Shown: in pieces, positions 1-8,343 of the stretch
Layout of the letters: every line of letters starts with the position of its first letter
How positions within the stretch are numbered: the stretch's first letter is position 1
DNA from: CAVRXQ01 sp963831155
GTDB taxonomy: Bacteria > Actinomycetota > Acidimicrobiia > Acidimicrobiales > Bog-793
Assembly (NCBI GenBank): GCA_963831155.1
Contig: CAWHOY010000006.1
Location: 62,001-126,000 of the forward strand
Reading direction: 5' to 3'
DNA: 64,000 bases
Translations under genes and position numbers: made by a program
Notes under the pieces: generated by a model
Database searches by the model: none
What the model was told of the DNA's origin: nothing
Seen by the model: only the letters and a program-made list of their open reading frames with translations

Positions 1-1
1 C

Positions 2-637
2 GTGCGAGACCTTGTGCGCGCGTTGCGCGCCGACGGCATGCGAGGCGAGGTCGTGCTCAACGCCTACCCGCAGTCCGCCGGCGACAGCACGAATTTCTTT
101 AACGTCGCGAAGCTCGCGCCGTACGTCGATCGCGTCTTCATCATGGATTACGACATGGAGGAGTACGCGAACGCATCGCCGACGGCTCCGTTGTACGCGA
201 CCGACCTCGGACTGAGTGACGTGTTGTCGCTCATCCAGTACACGAACGTCGTTCCGCCGCAAAAGCTTCTTTTAGGAATCCCGTTCTACGGCGTCGACTT
301 CACGACCGCGGGAAGGGCGAAGGGCTCCATGTCCCTCAAGCCGTATCCGATCGACGTGACGTATCAGGCGGTCCTGCTTGCCAACCACCCACCGATGTGG
401 GACGCGGTGACGCGCACCGCATGGACGCATTTCCACATCGGGAACACTTGGCACCAGACCTGGTACGACAATCCGGTGAGCGTGGCGCTGAAACGCGCGC
501 TCGCCGCTCACTTTCACCTCGCCGGTGTCGGGGTGTGGGCGCTCGGTTTCGAAGGGAGTGCGACGAACATGCTCACCGCTCTCGACGGCCCGGTGTCCCC
601 GAGGCGACTGGCGCTCGGGACGTCGACCGGCGACTAG
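2..637 (+). CDS. GH18-type glycosidase, C-terminal part (5' end outside window)
   Basis: This is the C-terminal 211 residues of a glycoside hydrolase family 18 protein, of the chitinase / YaaH spore-cortex-lysin type that cleaves N-acetylglucosamine polymers. Visible family landmarks are the MDYD strand motif at residues 48-51, LGIPFYG at 91-97, and the final barrel segment with the conserved tryptophan (GVGVWALGFEG near 175-185). The catalytic DxxDxDxE motif would lie upstream, outside the window, so activity cannot be judged. The frame is open from the first bases, so the GTG at position 2 is probably internal. Its stop overlaps the convergent stop of rpsT. Family assignment is secure; the substrate is not. 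Confidence 0.8.
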   Translation: MRDLVRALRADGMRGEVVLNAYPQSAGDSTNFFNVAKLAPYVDRVFIMDYDMEEYANASPTAPLYATDLGLSDVLSLIQYTNVVPPQKLLLGIPFYGVDFTTAGRAKGSMSLKPYPIDVTYQAVLLANHPPMWDAVTRTAWTHFHIGNTWHQTWYDNPVSVALKRALAAHFHLAGVGVWALGFEGSATNMLTALDGPVSPRRLALGTSTGD

Positions 638-909
638 GAGGATTCGGGGCCGGTTGCGCGGTTAACGGCACGCATCAGGCGCGACTTCCTGCGTGCCGCC
701 TGGTTCTTGTGGATGATCCCCTGTGCGGCCGCCTTGTCGATCCGGCGAACCGCCGTCTCGAGCGTCTCGGACAGGTCGTCCGCTCCCTCGACCGCCGACA
801 CGATGGCGCGCTTTGAGCGCGTCCTAACCTCGGAGCGGACCGACTTGTTCCGGGCGTGCCGGACGGCGTTCTGCCGGTTCCGCTTGATCTGGCTCTTGAT
901 GTTCGCCAC
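634..909 (-). CDS. rpsT: 30S ribosomal protein S20
   Basis: A 91-residue, lysine/arginine-rich helical protein that binds 16S rRNA during 30S assembly. The N-terminus MANIKSQIKRNRQNAVRHAR and the C-terminal segment with IHKNQAARRKSRLM are typical of S20, and the length is normal for the family. It is divergent from lepA, the classic neighbour in actinobacteria, with 137 bases between the starts. Its TAG stop shares the palindromic CTAG at 634-637 with the stop of the GH18 gene on the other strand, so there is no room for a terminator between the two convergent genes. Confidence 0.97.
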   Translation of the reverse strand: MANIKSQIKRNRQNAVRHARNKSVRSEVRTRSKRAIVSAVEGADDLSETLETAVRRIDKAAAQGIIHKNQAARRKSRLMRAVNRATGPESS

Positions 910-1046
910 GAAGTTCCTTGCGTCGGTGCCTAAGGAGCAGGTGATCGTACCAGGAGCGGGAGCTGGCCCATTCGGAGCGAGCCATTACTGGCGCTCGAAC
1001 GCCCGAAGCGCGCTGATCCCTGAAGGACAGCTGGCACGATGGTGAC

Positions 1047-2833
1047 GTGGTCGATCCGGCAAAGATCAGGAACTTCTCGATCATCAGTCACGTCGACCAC
1101 GGAAAGTCGACGCTCTCGGACCGCATCCTCGAGCTGACCGGAGCCGTCGATCCCCGGGAGATGCGCGAGCAGTTCCTGGACTCGATGGACATCGAGCGCG
1201 AGCGCGGCATAACGATCAAGGCGCAGAACGTCCGGGTGAACTGGCGGGGAACGACGCTCCAGCTCATCGACACCCCTGGCCACGTCGACTTCTCCTACGA
1301 GGTCTCGCGCAGTCTCGCCGCATGTGAAGGGGTGATCCTGCTCGTCGACGCCTCCCAGGGCATACAGGCCCAGACGCTCGCCAACGGCTACCTGGCGATG
1401 GAACACGACCTCGAGATCGTCGCGGCGCTGAACAAGATCGACCTGCCCGCCGCGGAGCCCGATCGCTACGCCGAGGAGATCGAGAACGTGCTCGGGATCG
1501 ATCGGAACTCCGTCTTGCGGATCTCTGCGAAGACCGGCGAGGGGGTGCCGGAGCTCCTCGACGCAGTCGTCGAGCGGATTCCGCCGCCGAAAGACACCGC
1601 GGACGAGCCGCTGCGCGCGCTCGTTTTCGACTCGTACTACGACCAGTACCGCGGGGTCGTGAGCGCGATCCGCGTCGTCGACGGGGTGATCCGCGCGGAG
1701 CGCGCGCCCGCTTCATGCAGGCGGGCGTGGTACACGAGATAGAAGAGATCGGCACTCGCCAGCCGACCCAGGTCCCGACCGACGCGCTCGGTCCCGGCGA
1801 AGTCGGCTACTTGATCGCCGGAGTGAAGACGATCGCCGAGGCGCGCGTCGGAGAGACGATCACCGACGCCGCCCATCCAGCCAAAGTGCCGCTCCACGGC
1901 TACGAGCACCCAAAGCCGATGGTCTTCTGCGGCCTGTACCCGGTCGACGGCGACGAGTTCCCTGAGCTCCGCGACGCGCTCGAGAAGCTGCGCCTGAACG
2001 ACGCGAGTGTCACCTATACGCCCGAGACGTCGGCTGCGCTCGGCTTCGGCTTCCGCTGCGGCTTCCTCGGGCTTTTGCACATGGATATCGTCCGCGAGCG
2101 CCTCGAGCGGGAGTTCAACCTGTCGCTCATCGCCACGGCACCTTCGGTCGAATACGTCGTCCACCTCACCGACGGCACGACGGAGCTCGTCGACAACCCG
2201 TCAGCGCTCCCCGCCGCCCAGCGCGTCGACCACATCGAAGAGCCGATGCTGAAGGTGACGATCGTCACACCGGCCCTATACGTCGGCACGATCATCGAGC
2301 TCTGCCAGCAAAAACGCGGCCGCCAACAGCTCATGCACTACCTGTCCTCGGAACGCCTGGAGCTCGTTTACATGCTTCCCCTCGGCGAGATCGTCGTCGA
2401 CTTCTTCGACCAGCTGAAGAGTCGGTCAAAAGGGTATGCAAGCTTGGACTACGAGCCCGCAGGCCTCGAAGCGGCGAACCTCGTGAAGGTCGACATCTTG
2501 TTGAACGGACAGACCGTCGACGCTTTCTCTTCGATCATCTACCGGACGAAGGCCGAGGAGTACGGCCGGAAGATGACCGAAAAGCTCCGTGAGCTCATCC
2601 CCCGTCAGCTCTTCGACGTGCCGATCCAAGCCGCGATCGGAGGACGCATCATCGCCCGCGAGACCGTAAAGGCGCGCCGCAAGGACGTCATCGCTAAGTG
2701 CTACGGCGGCGACGTCACACGGAAGCGCAAGCTGCTCGAGAAGCAGAAAGAGGGCAAGCGCAAGATGAAGTCGATCGGCAGCGTCGAGATCCCCCAGGAG
2801 GCGTTCGTCTCGGCGTTGAGGCTCGACGAATGA
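1047..2833 (+). pseudogene. lepA: Elongation factor 4 (LepA), interrupted by a one-base frameshift
   Basis: LepA is a ribosome-associated translational GTPase that back-translocates stalled ribosomes. The first frame (GTG 1047 to stop 1742) carries the GTPase domain: HVDHGKST at residues 15-22, DTPGH at 75-79 and an NKID motif. The second frame (to 2833) carries domains II-V and the LepA-specific C-terminus with YGGDVTRKRKLLEKQKEGKR. Family alignment expects IRAGxRxRFMQAG at the junction. Adding one G in the GCGGA at about 1695-1699 restores IRAGARARFMQAG and one reading frame of about 596 residues. Everything else looks intact, so a sequencing error or a very recent mutation is more likely than old decay. 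The downstream gene overlaps its stop by ATGA. Confidence 0.9.
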
Positions 2834-3771
2834 GCGAGCGCGCCACGGAGAACCCGCTCGCGCTGGCTCACGACGCCCCCGCTGAGGAGATCGACCCGAT
2901 CCGACTGCTGCTCGCCTTGATCGCTCCGATCCCAATGCGCGAGTTCGGCGAAGACCCGTACGGACTCGAGCGGTACGAGTCGCCCGTGGGCGACCCCGGA
3001 CTGTTCGGCCCCGGCTCGGTCGTGTGGCGGGTGCACGCCGATCTCCCGGCACTGCTCTACGGCGGTCACGCGTCATTGCTCTTGCAGTCGCTGCATCCCC
3101 GCGTGATGGCCGGCGTCATCGACCACTCCGACATGGGGAACGACCTCATCCCTCGCTTGATCCGCACCGCGCGCTTCGTGCTGTGGACGACGTTTGGACC
3201 GACCGAGCTCGCGGAATCGCTCATCGAACGCGTGCGAACCGTCCACGATCGCGTGCGCGGACGCACGTCCGACGGCCGCCCATATTCGGCGAACGAGCCG
3301 TCACTACTCACCTTCGTCCATGTCGCGGAAGTCTGGGGTCTCCTGCGCGCCTACCAGCGCTACTCACGTTCCCCACTGCTGCGCGCGGAAAAGGACCGCT
3401 ACTTGAATGAGATGACGGACTTCGCGACCCGACTCGGCGCCCGCGACGTGCCGTCGTCGGTCGACGAGACGCGCGAGTACCTGCGCGAGGTGGCGCCGGA
3501 ACTCGCGGAGACCGAGGGCTCGCGCTTCGCCTTTGCGATCTTGGACAGCCCGATGTCGGACCATCCGATCGAGGTCGCCTCTCACCGGGTGATCCACTCG
3601 GCGGGGCTCGACCTACTCCCCGATTTCGCGCAGCACCTCCTGGGATGGCGCGAGTCGATCCCGTCTACGATCGCGATCCGAACCGCGGCGATGGCGTACG
3701 CAACGGCGATGCGCGCCGCATCGGGCGCGACCGCCGTCGCCGAGATCGCCCACCGGCGCGCCGCCGCTTGA
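2830..3771 (+). CDS. DUF2236 / MpaB-type oxygenase-like protein
   Basis: A 313-residue protein of the oxygenase MpaB / DUF2236 family, whose characterised members include haem-containing rubber oxygenases; most bacterial members have no known substrate. The typical block is present around residues 57-100: GPGSVVWRVHAD, then GGHASLLLQSLHPRVMAGVIDHS. Later conserved-looking histidines lie in FVHVAEVW and in DHPIEVASHRVIH. The chosen ATG overlaps the lepA stop as ATGA; the same frame extends further upstream but only across lepA. It has no signal peptide. Role is unknown here; the family call is firm. Confidence 0.75.
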   Translation: MSERATENPLALAHDAPAEEIDPIRLLLALIAPIPMREFGEDPYGLERYESPVGDPGLFGPGSVVWRVHADLPALLYGGHASLLLQSLHPRVMAGVIDHSDMGNDLIPRLIRTARFVLWTTFGPTELAESLIERVRTVHDRVRGRTSDGRPYSANEPSLLTFVHVAEVWGLLRAYQRYSRSPLLRAEKDRYLNEMTDFATRLGARDVPSSVDETREYLREVAPELAETEGSRFAFAILDSPMSDHPIEVASHRVIHSAGLDLLPDFAQHLLGWRESIPSTIAIRTAAMAYATAMRAASGATAVAEIAHRRAAA

Positions 3772-3873
3772 CGCGAGAACTCAGCTTCGTCGGCGGGACG
3801 TAGGCGCGTCGATGCACCCTTCGAGAAAGCGGTCATACTGACGGAAGCGATCGAGGTCCGCTTCGCCGTCCTC

Positions 3874-3882
3874 GAGGAGAAG
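3874..3882 (+). promoter_or_regulatory. Strong ribosome binding site supporting a CTG start of lgt
   Basis: GAGGAGAAG lies five bases upstream of CTG at 3888. No ATG, GTG or TTG occurs in the lgt frame between the in-frame stop at 3801 and the TTG at 4041, which is already inside the conserved protein. The site therefore favours CTG at 3888 as the start codon. Confidence 0.6.
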
Positions 3883-3887
3883 CAACC

Positions 3888-4763
3888 CTGAAACCTGTTC
3901 CAACCGTCTTCCATATCGGGCCGCTCGCGATCCACACCTACGGCATCGGGCTCGCGATCACCTTCTGGTTCGCGTACCGCTACTTCGCGAGACGGCTGCG
4001 CAAGAACGGCTACCCGGACGGCTGGCTCGGTATCACCTTTTTGTGGGTGATCATCGCAGCGATCGTCGGTGCGCGTGCCGCGCACGTGATCGCGAACCTC
4101 GGTTCGTACCGGACCAATCCGGTGGCCGTTTTCGAGGTCTGGCAGGGCGGACTCTCGTCGTTCGGCGGTCTCGCCCTCGCACTGCCCGTCGGTTTCTACT
4201 CCGCCCATCGGCGGTGCCCGAGTCTCCGACTCGGGCGGGCCGCCGATCTCGTCGCGCCCGTCCTCGTCGCGGCGTGGGGAGTCGGCAGGCTCCTCGGCCC
4301 GCAGTTCGAGTACGCCGGAGGAGGCAAGGCGACGAACGCGTGGTACGGCATGTACTACGCGGGCGAGGTCGGAAAGCGCATCCCCGTCCCGATCTTCCAG
4401 GCGCTCGAATGTTTTGCGATCTTTTTCATCGTCCTGCGAGTCGAACGGATCGTCGCGCGTCGCGGCGGTCCGGTCGGGCTCGTCACGTGGCTCGCGGTGG
4501 GCTTGTGGGGTCTGAGCCGCTTCTTCGATGAGTACTTCTGGCTCACCCACGACAACGGCACCGACGCCGTCGAGATCACCGCGATCGCGATGTTCGTCGT
4601 CGGAATAGCGATCTGTGCGTGGCTCGTCGTGCGCGACCGTCGGCACCTTCGCGAGGCGATGACTGGCCCTCCCGCAGGCTTTGGCGAGGCGACGAGCACA
4701 GCAACTTTGCCGCCGTCACCGTCGGTCGCTGAGGAAGCGCGCGAGGAAGCGCCGACGCGCTAA
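3888..4763 (+). CDS. lgt: Prolipoprotein diacylglyceryl transferase family protein, divergent, probable CTG start
   Basis: Lgt moves diacylglycerol from phosphatidylglycerol to the lipobox cysteine of prolipoproteins at the membrane. From CTG 3888 the protein is 291 residues, a normal length, with about seven hydrophobic segments. It keeps the N-terminal HIGPLAIHTYGIG block, GARAAHV, WQGGLSSFGG, an Arg in GVGRLLGPQ, and a late WGLSRFFDEYF. Two landmarks differ from the E. coli enzyme: the His of HGG is Phe, and the GRxxNFxNxE signature reads GRLLGPQFEYAGG. It may be a functional divergent Lgt or a paralogue. The window encodes at least one clear lipoprotein, the solute-binding protein ending at 53558, so the cell needs an Lgt. 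Confidence 0.7.
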   Translation: MKPVPTVFHIGPLAIHTYGIGLAITFWFAYRYFARRLRKNGYPDGWLGITFLWVIIAAIVGARAAHVIANLGSYRTNPVAVFEVWQGGLSSFGGLALALPVGFYSAHRRCPSLRLGRAADLVAPVLVAAWGVGRLLGPQFEYAGGGKATNAWYGMYYAGEVGKRIPVPIFQALECFAIFFIVLRVERIVARRGGPVGLVTWLAVGLWGLSRFFDEYFWLTHDNGTDAVEITAIAMFVVGIAICAWLVVRDRRHLREAMTGPPAGFGEATSTATLPPSPSVAEEAREEAPTR

Positions 4764-4862
4764 GCACTCTCGTCGATCTCTTCGCGGGCAGAATTCGCGA
4801 CGCTGGGTGACCCGTCGCGTCCAGAATGAGCGTGCTCCGGCTGCGAGCAGAGGTGGCGTGGC

Positions 4863-6074
4863 GTGCTGACAGAACAACGCAGCGAGACGTCGGCGACGGG
4901 CCGCGGTCCGTACGGCGTCGGGGCGGAACAGACGTTCCGCCCCGACATCCAAGGGCTGCGTGCGCTCGCCGTCTTGCTCGTGATCGCCGACCACGCCAAC
5001 ATCCCCGGGTTCTCGGGGGGTTACATCGGTGTCGATCTGTTCTTCGTGATCAGCGGCTACGTCATCACACAGCTCGTCCTGCGCGAAGCAGGAAAGGGCG
5101 TCCGCACCGGGCTGAGCGATTTCTATTCGCGGCGCGTGCGCCGCATCGTTCCGGCGGCGACCGCGACGCTCGTCGGCACGATCCTCGTCGCCTGGGCAAG
5201 CCTGGGTTCGCGCCTCAACCCCAACCTGCCGGGCGACGTGCGTTGGGCGTCCCTCTTCTCGGCGAACTTCCGACTGATCGAGACGGGGAGCAACTACTTC
5301 GTCCCGGGGATCTTCCCCTCACTCATCACGCAGTTCTGGTCGCTCGGAGTCGAGGAGCAATTCTACCTGTTCTTTCCGTTGATCGTCTTTGTCATCGCCC
5401 GCTTCGCGCCACCCGCCCGGCGTGTGACGATGCTCATCGCCACGCTGTCGGTCGCCATCGCCCTCTCGGCGTGGTGGTCGATCAATATCTCGGCGACGGA
5501 GGCGGTCACCGCCTACTACTCGCCGCTCACGCGTTTTTGGGAACTCGGGCTCGGCTGTCTCATCGCGACACTGACGATCCGTCGCCCGACCCGCACGGCG
5601 CGTAGCGAGCTGATTGCAGCAGTGATCGCGGTCGGGTTGATCTTGGTCGCCTTGGTCGAACTCAACGCGCGGAGCATTTACCCGGGCGCGAACGCGTGGT
5701 TGCCGTGCGCGGCGGCGGCGCTCCTCGTCTGGGCAGGTATCGGGGGCCAGCGCAATCCGATGACGCGACTGTTATCGATGCGCCCGCTCGGTTACATCGG
5801 CGATCTCTCGTACTCGCTCTACCTCGTCCACTATGTCTGGCTGCAGCTGCCGGCCCAGCTGGCGACGCCGCTCACGAGTTGGCCGTGGCGCATCCTCGAG
5901 CTTGCCGGCACCTTCGTCACAGCGGTCCTCTCGTACCACTTCCTCGAGAACCCGATCCGGCACTCGCGAAGGCTCGCAGGAGACCGCGTGGCGGTCTTTC
6001 TCCTGCTCTGTGTCTTCGTCGCGACGTCTTGGACGGCCAGTCTCGTCGTCGCACATTTCGCCCATCTCGGTTGA
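4863..6074 (+). CDS. Acyltransferase 3 family membrane protein (OafA-like)
   Basis: A 403-residue integral membrane acyltransferase that O-acylates cell-surface polysaccharides or peptidoglycan. After a hydrophilic start the family signature FRPDIQGLRALAVLLVIADH appears at about residues 26-45, followed by GVDLFFVISGYVIT and FYSRRVRRIVPA, then about ten membrane spans. Start is GTG 4863 with AGAGGTG upstream. It ends just after the last span, so it lacks the C-terminal SGNH domain that many OafA-type proteins carry. The next gene, convergent and 31 bases away, encodes a separate secreted SGNH hydrolase. Confidence 0.88.
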   Translation: MLTEQRSETSATGRGPYGVGAEQTFRPDIQGLRALAVLLVIADHANIPGFSGGYIGVDLFFVISGYVITQLVLREAGKGVRTGLSDFYSRRVRRIVPAATATLVGTILVAWASLGSRLNPNLPGDVRWASLFSANFRLIETGSNYFVPGIFPSLITQFWSLGVEEQFYLFFPLIVFVIARFAPPARRVTMLIATLSVAIALSAWWSINISATEAVTAYYSPLTRFWELGLGCLIATLTIRRPTRTARSELIAAVIAVGLILVALVELNARSIYPGANAWLPCAAAALLVWAGIGGQRNPMTRLLSMRPLGYIGDLSYSLYLVHYVWLQLPAQLATPLTSWPWRILELAGTFVTAVLSYHFLENPIRHSRRLAGDRVAVFLLLCVFVATSWTASLVVAHFAHLG

Positions 6075-6105
6075 AACCCGGACATCGACGCACCGCTCTC
6101 GCGAT

Positions 6106-7125
6106 CTAGCCCCAGCTCGTGATCACCGCCGGCGAGGTCGGTGCCAACGCGACATGGTAGATGCGTGCCATCTCGCGGAGGATGTACGTCGCCACCACGT
6201 CTTCACCAGAAAACGAGAAGTGGATCCCGTCGGGTTCCCGAAGCGTCGTTTGAACACCGTTCACCGCCGCTTGCGTCTCGAACTGTCCCGACGGGTTCGA
6301 AAAGAGCGACCACGTCGGTACGAACGTCGCGTTCGCTTCGGAGGTCACTCCCTGTTCGAATATCGCGTTGAGGATGGACATCCCCTGGCTGTAACTCGCC
6401 GGTTGCATGATCGGCATGCCGACCCACAGGACGTATGCGCCAGCTGACGTCGCCTCTGTCACGACCTTCCGGACGTTGGCGAGCTCGGCGCTTCTCCAAG
6501 CCGGCGTACCGAATTGAACGGCCGAGCCTTTGATGTCCATTCCCTGTTCGTCGTTGCCACCGAGCATCACGAGAACGAGTTGCGGGTGGTACTGCTTCAA
6601 TAAAGCGGCGAGGTGGACCGGCCAGCTGTAGAACCACGCGTTCGCGAGCCCCGTCGAGGACTTATCCATCTGCACGAGGTTGAGGCCTGACGTCGCGGAG
6701 ACGTGGCGCGATATGCCCCATCCGAGGTCGTTGCCGAGCGAGTCGCCGATTTCGAGAACCGTGCAGTGGCGGACTGGTCGCGCTCCGACCGTGCTCGACG
6801 ACGCGGCCGGGGCGAGCGCAAATCCGCAACCGTGACCCACCCCGGCAAGGGTCACAGGGCCGGAGTACGCGCCCGGAATCGTCGTGGTGGTCGGCTCTCC
6901 AGGCGTCGTCGTCGTGCTCGGTCGTCTGGACAGAGTACTCGTCGAGGTCGTCGAAGTCTGCGGTTTCGTGGCGCCCGTCGACGACACGACGGACGCGACC
7001 ACGACGAGCGCGACGAACGCGGCGGAGAGACCGATCCGAAGTGGCCAGTCGGTACCGCGCCGCGTCCTTGGACGTTTCTCCTCCACGTCGCCGGAGATTA
7101 GGGGCCGCGCGACGAAACGCGGCAA
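6106..7125 (-). CDS. Membrane-anchored or secreted SGNH/GDSL hydrolase
   Basis: A 339-residue SGNH-fold esterase. After a basic N-terminus there is one hydrophobic segment (about residues 29-48) and a Thr/Ser/Pro-rich linker (about 50-85), so the catalytic domain is outside the membrane. Block I is EIGDSLGND (catalytic Ser), block III is MLGGNDEQG (Gly and Asn of the oxyanion hole), and block V is DGIHFS (catalytic Asp and His). Such domains act with acyltransferase-3 proteins to transfer or remove acyl groups on surface polymers, which fits the convergent neighbour. The TTG at 7125 may not be the true start; an in-frame GTG lies at 7086. Confidence 0.8.
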   Translation of the reverse strand: MPRFVARPLISGDVEEKRPRTRRGTDWPLRIGLSAAFVALVVVASVVSSTGATKPQTSTTSTSTLSRRPSTTTTPGEPTTTTIPGAYSGPVTLAGVGHGCGFALAPAASSSTVGARPVRHCTVLEIGDSLGNDLGWGISRHVSATSGLNLVQMDKSSTGLANAWFYSWPVHLAALLKQYHPQLVLVMLGGNDEQGMDIKGSAVQFGTPAWRSAELANVRKVVTEATSAGAYVLWVGMPIMQPASYSQGMSILNAIFEQGVTSEANATFVPTWSLFSNPSGQFETQAAVNGVQTTLREPDGIHFSFSGEDVVATYILREMARIYHVALAPTSPAVITSWG

Positions 7126-7261
7126 CGCCGCGAGCGCGCCGCGCAGCGCGTCGCGAATCGGAGGGCCAAAGCGGTGCGCGCCGAGCGGCCGAGGCAGCTA
7201 CCGGTCGGCGTCGCCCCGTTTGACCGCCGGAAAGGGCCGCTGACCATCGAGTTATGCGAGG

Positions 7262-7288
7262 TCAGCACTCGGTACAATCGAGTGCTGA
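7262..7288 (+). promoter_or_regulatory. CIRCE operator of hrcA-dnaJ
   Basis: The left half TCAGCACTC (7262-7270) and right half GAGTGCTGA (7280-7288) form a perfect inverted repeat with a nine-base spacer. It matches the CIRCE consensus TTAGCACTC-N9-GAGTGCTAA except for one symmetric change. It lies 23 bases before the hrcA ATG. The spacer contains TACAAT (7273-7278), a good -10 hexamer, so HrcA binding would cover the promoter. I see no convincing -35 element 16-18 bases upstream. Confidence 0.93.
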
Positions 7289-7310
7289 TCGCCCCCTGGG
7301 AGCAGGACAG

Positions 7311-8330
7311 ATGGCACCGACGGAACAAGGACTTGACTCGAGGAAGTCGACGATCCTGCGCAAGGTCGTCACCGAGCACATCGAGACCGGCCAGCCCGTC
7401 GGCTCCGCGCACCTCGTGCAAGACAACGAGATCGACGTCTCCGCGGCGACCGTGCGCTCGGACATGGCGGTTTTAGAGCGCGAGGGCTACCTCACCCACC
7501 CGCACACGAGCGCGGGGCGCATCCCGACTGACAAGGGATACCGCTACTTCGTCGACCACCTCGAGTCGGCCGCTCCGCTCGACCCGAAAAGCGCCGAGCA
7601 AGTCGAAAGCTTCTTCCTGCGCGCGCACGGCGAGCTGGAACGAATGTTGCGCGACACCTCACACCTGCTCTCACAGCTCACGGATTACGCGTCCGTCGTC
7701 GTCGCACCGGCAACCGAACAGCTCGCTGTGCGCGACGCCTTGCTCACGCGGCTATCCCACTCGACTGCGCTTTTGGTCGTCGTCTGTTCGAACGGCGTCG
7801 TCGAGAAGCACACCATCGAGATCGACGCGCAGTCCACCGACGACGAGATCGAGACAGCGAGCGCGCTGTTGCGTGAGCAGTTGGCGGGACAGATCCTCGG
7901 TCGGCTCAGCCCGGTTCACGCGCCCGCGACCGCGAACATCGCTCGGCTCATCGATTCAGCGTGCGCCTGCCTCGGCGGCATCGCCCCGCGTCGAGACGAA
8001 GAGGTGTTCTTGGGCGGCGTTTCGCACATGACCGACCAGTTCCCCGCGATCGAAACCGTGCGCGAGGTGCTCGAGATCCTCGAGCAGTCATTCGTCGTGG
8101 TCTCGCTAATCAGCGAGATGCTCGCCTCCGGACAGTCGGTCGCTATCGGTGCCGAAAGCGGACTGGCGTCGCTCGCCGAGTGCTCGCTCGTCGTCGCGCC
8201 CTACACCGTTGACGAGGAATCCGCAGGAACGATCGGCGTCCTCGGCCCGACGCGGATGAACTACCCACAAGCGCTTGCGACGGTCGCCGTCGTGAGCAAG
8301 CACTTGAGCAGACAGCTGTCGAATCCTTGA
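7311..8330 (+). CDS. hrcA: Heat-inducible transcription repressor HrcA
   Basis: A 339-residue repressor of heat-shock genes that binds CIRCE operators. The N-terminal winged helix (residues 8-75) shows the typical segments ILRKVVTEHIETGQPVGS, SAATVRSDMAVLEREGYL and PHTSAGRIPTDKGYRYFVD. The C-terminal GAF-like dimerisation domain follows. I chose ATG 7311 because GGGAGCAGGA lies just upstream and the protein then begins at the family's usual point; the longer in-frame version would run through the CIRCE element. It is followed directly by dnaJ, and the CIRCE at 7262-7288 indicates autoregulation of both. Confidence 0.96.
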   Translation: MAPTEQGLDSRKSTILRKVVTEHIETGQPVGSAHLVQDNEIDVSAATVRSDMAVLEREGYLTHPHTSAGRIPTDKGYRYFVDHLESAAPLDPKSAEQVESFFLRAHGELERMLRDTSHLLSQLTDYASVVVAPATEQLAVRDALLTRLSHSTALLVVVCSNGVVEKHTIEIDAQSTDDEIETASALLREQLAGQILGRLSPVHAPATANIARLIDSACACLGGIAPRRDEEVFLGGVSHMTDQFPAIETVREVLEILEQSFVVVSLISEMLASGQSVAIGAESGLASLAECSLVVAPYTVDEESAGTIGVLGPTRMNYPQALATVAVVSKHLSRQLSNP

Positions 8331-8343
8331 GCACGACTCCCTG

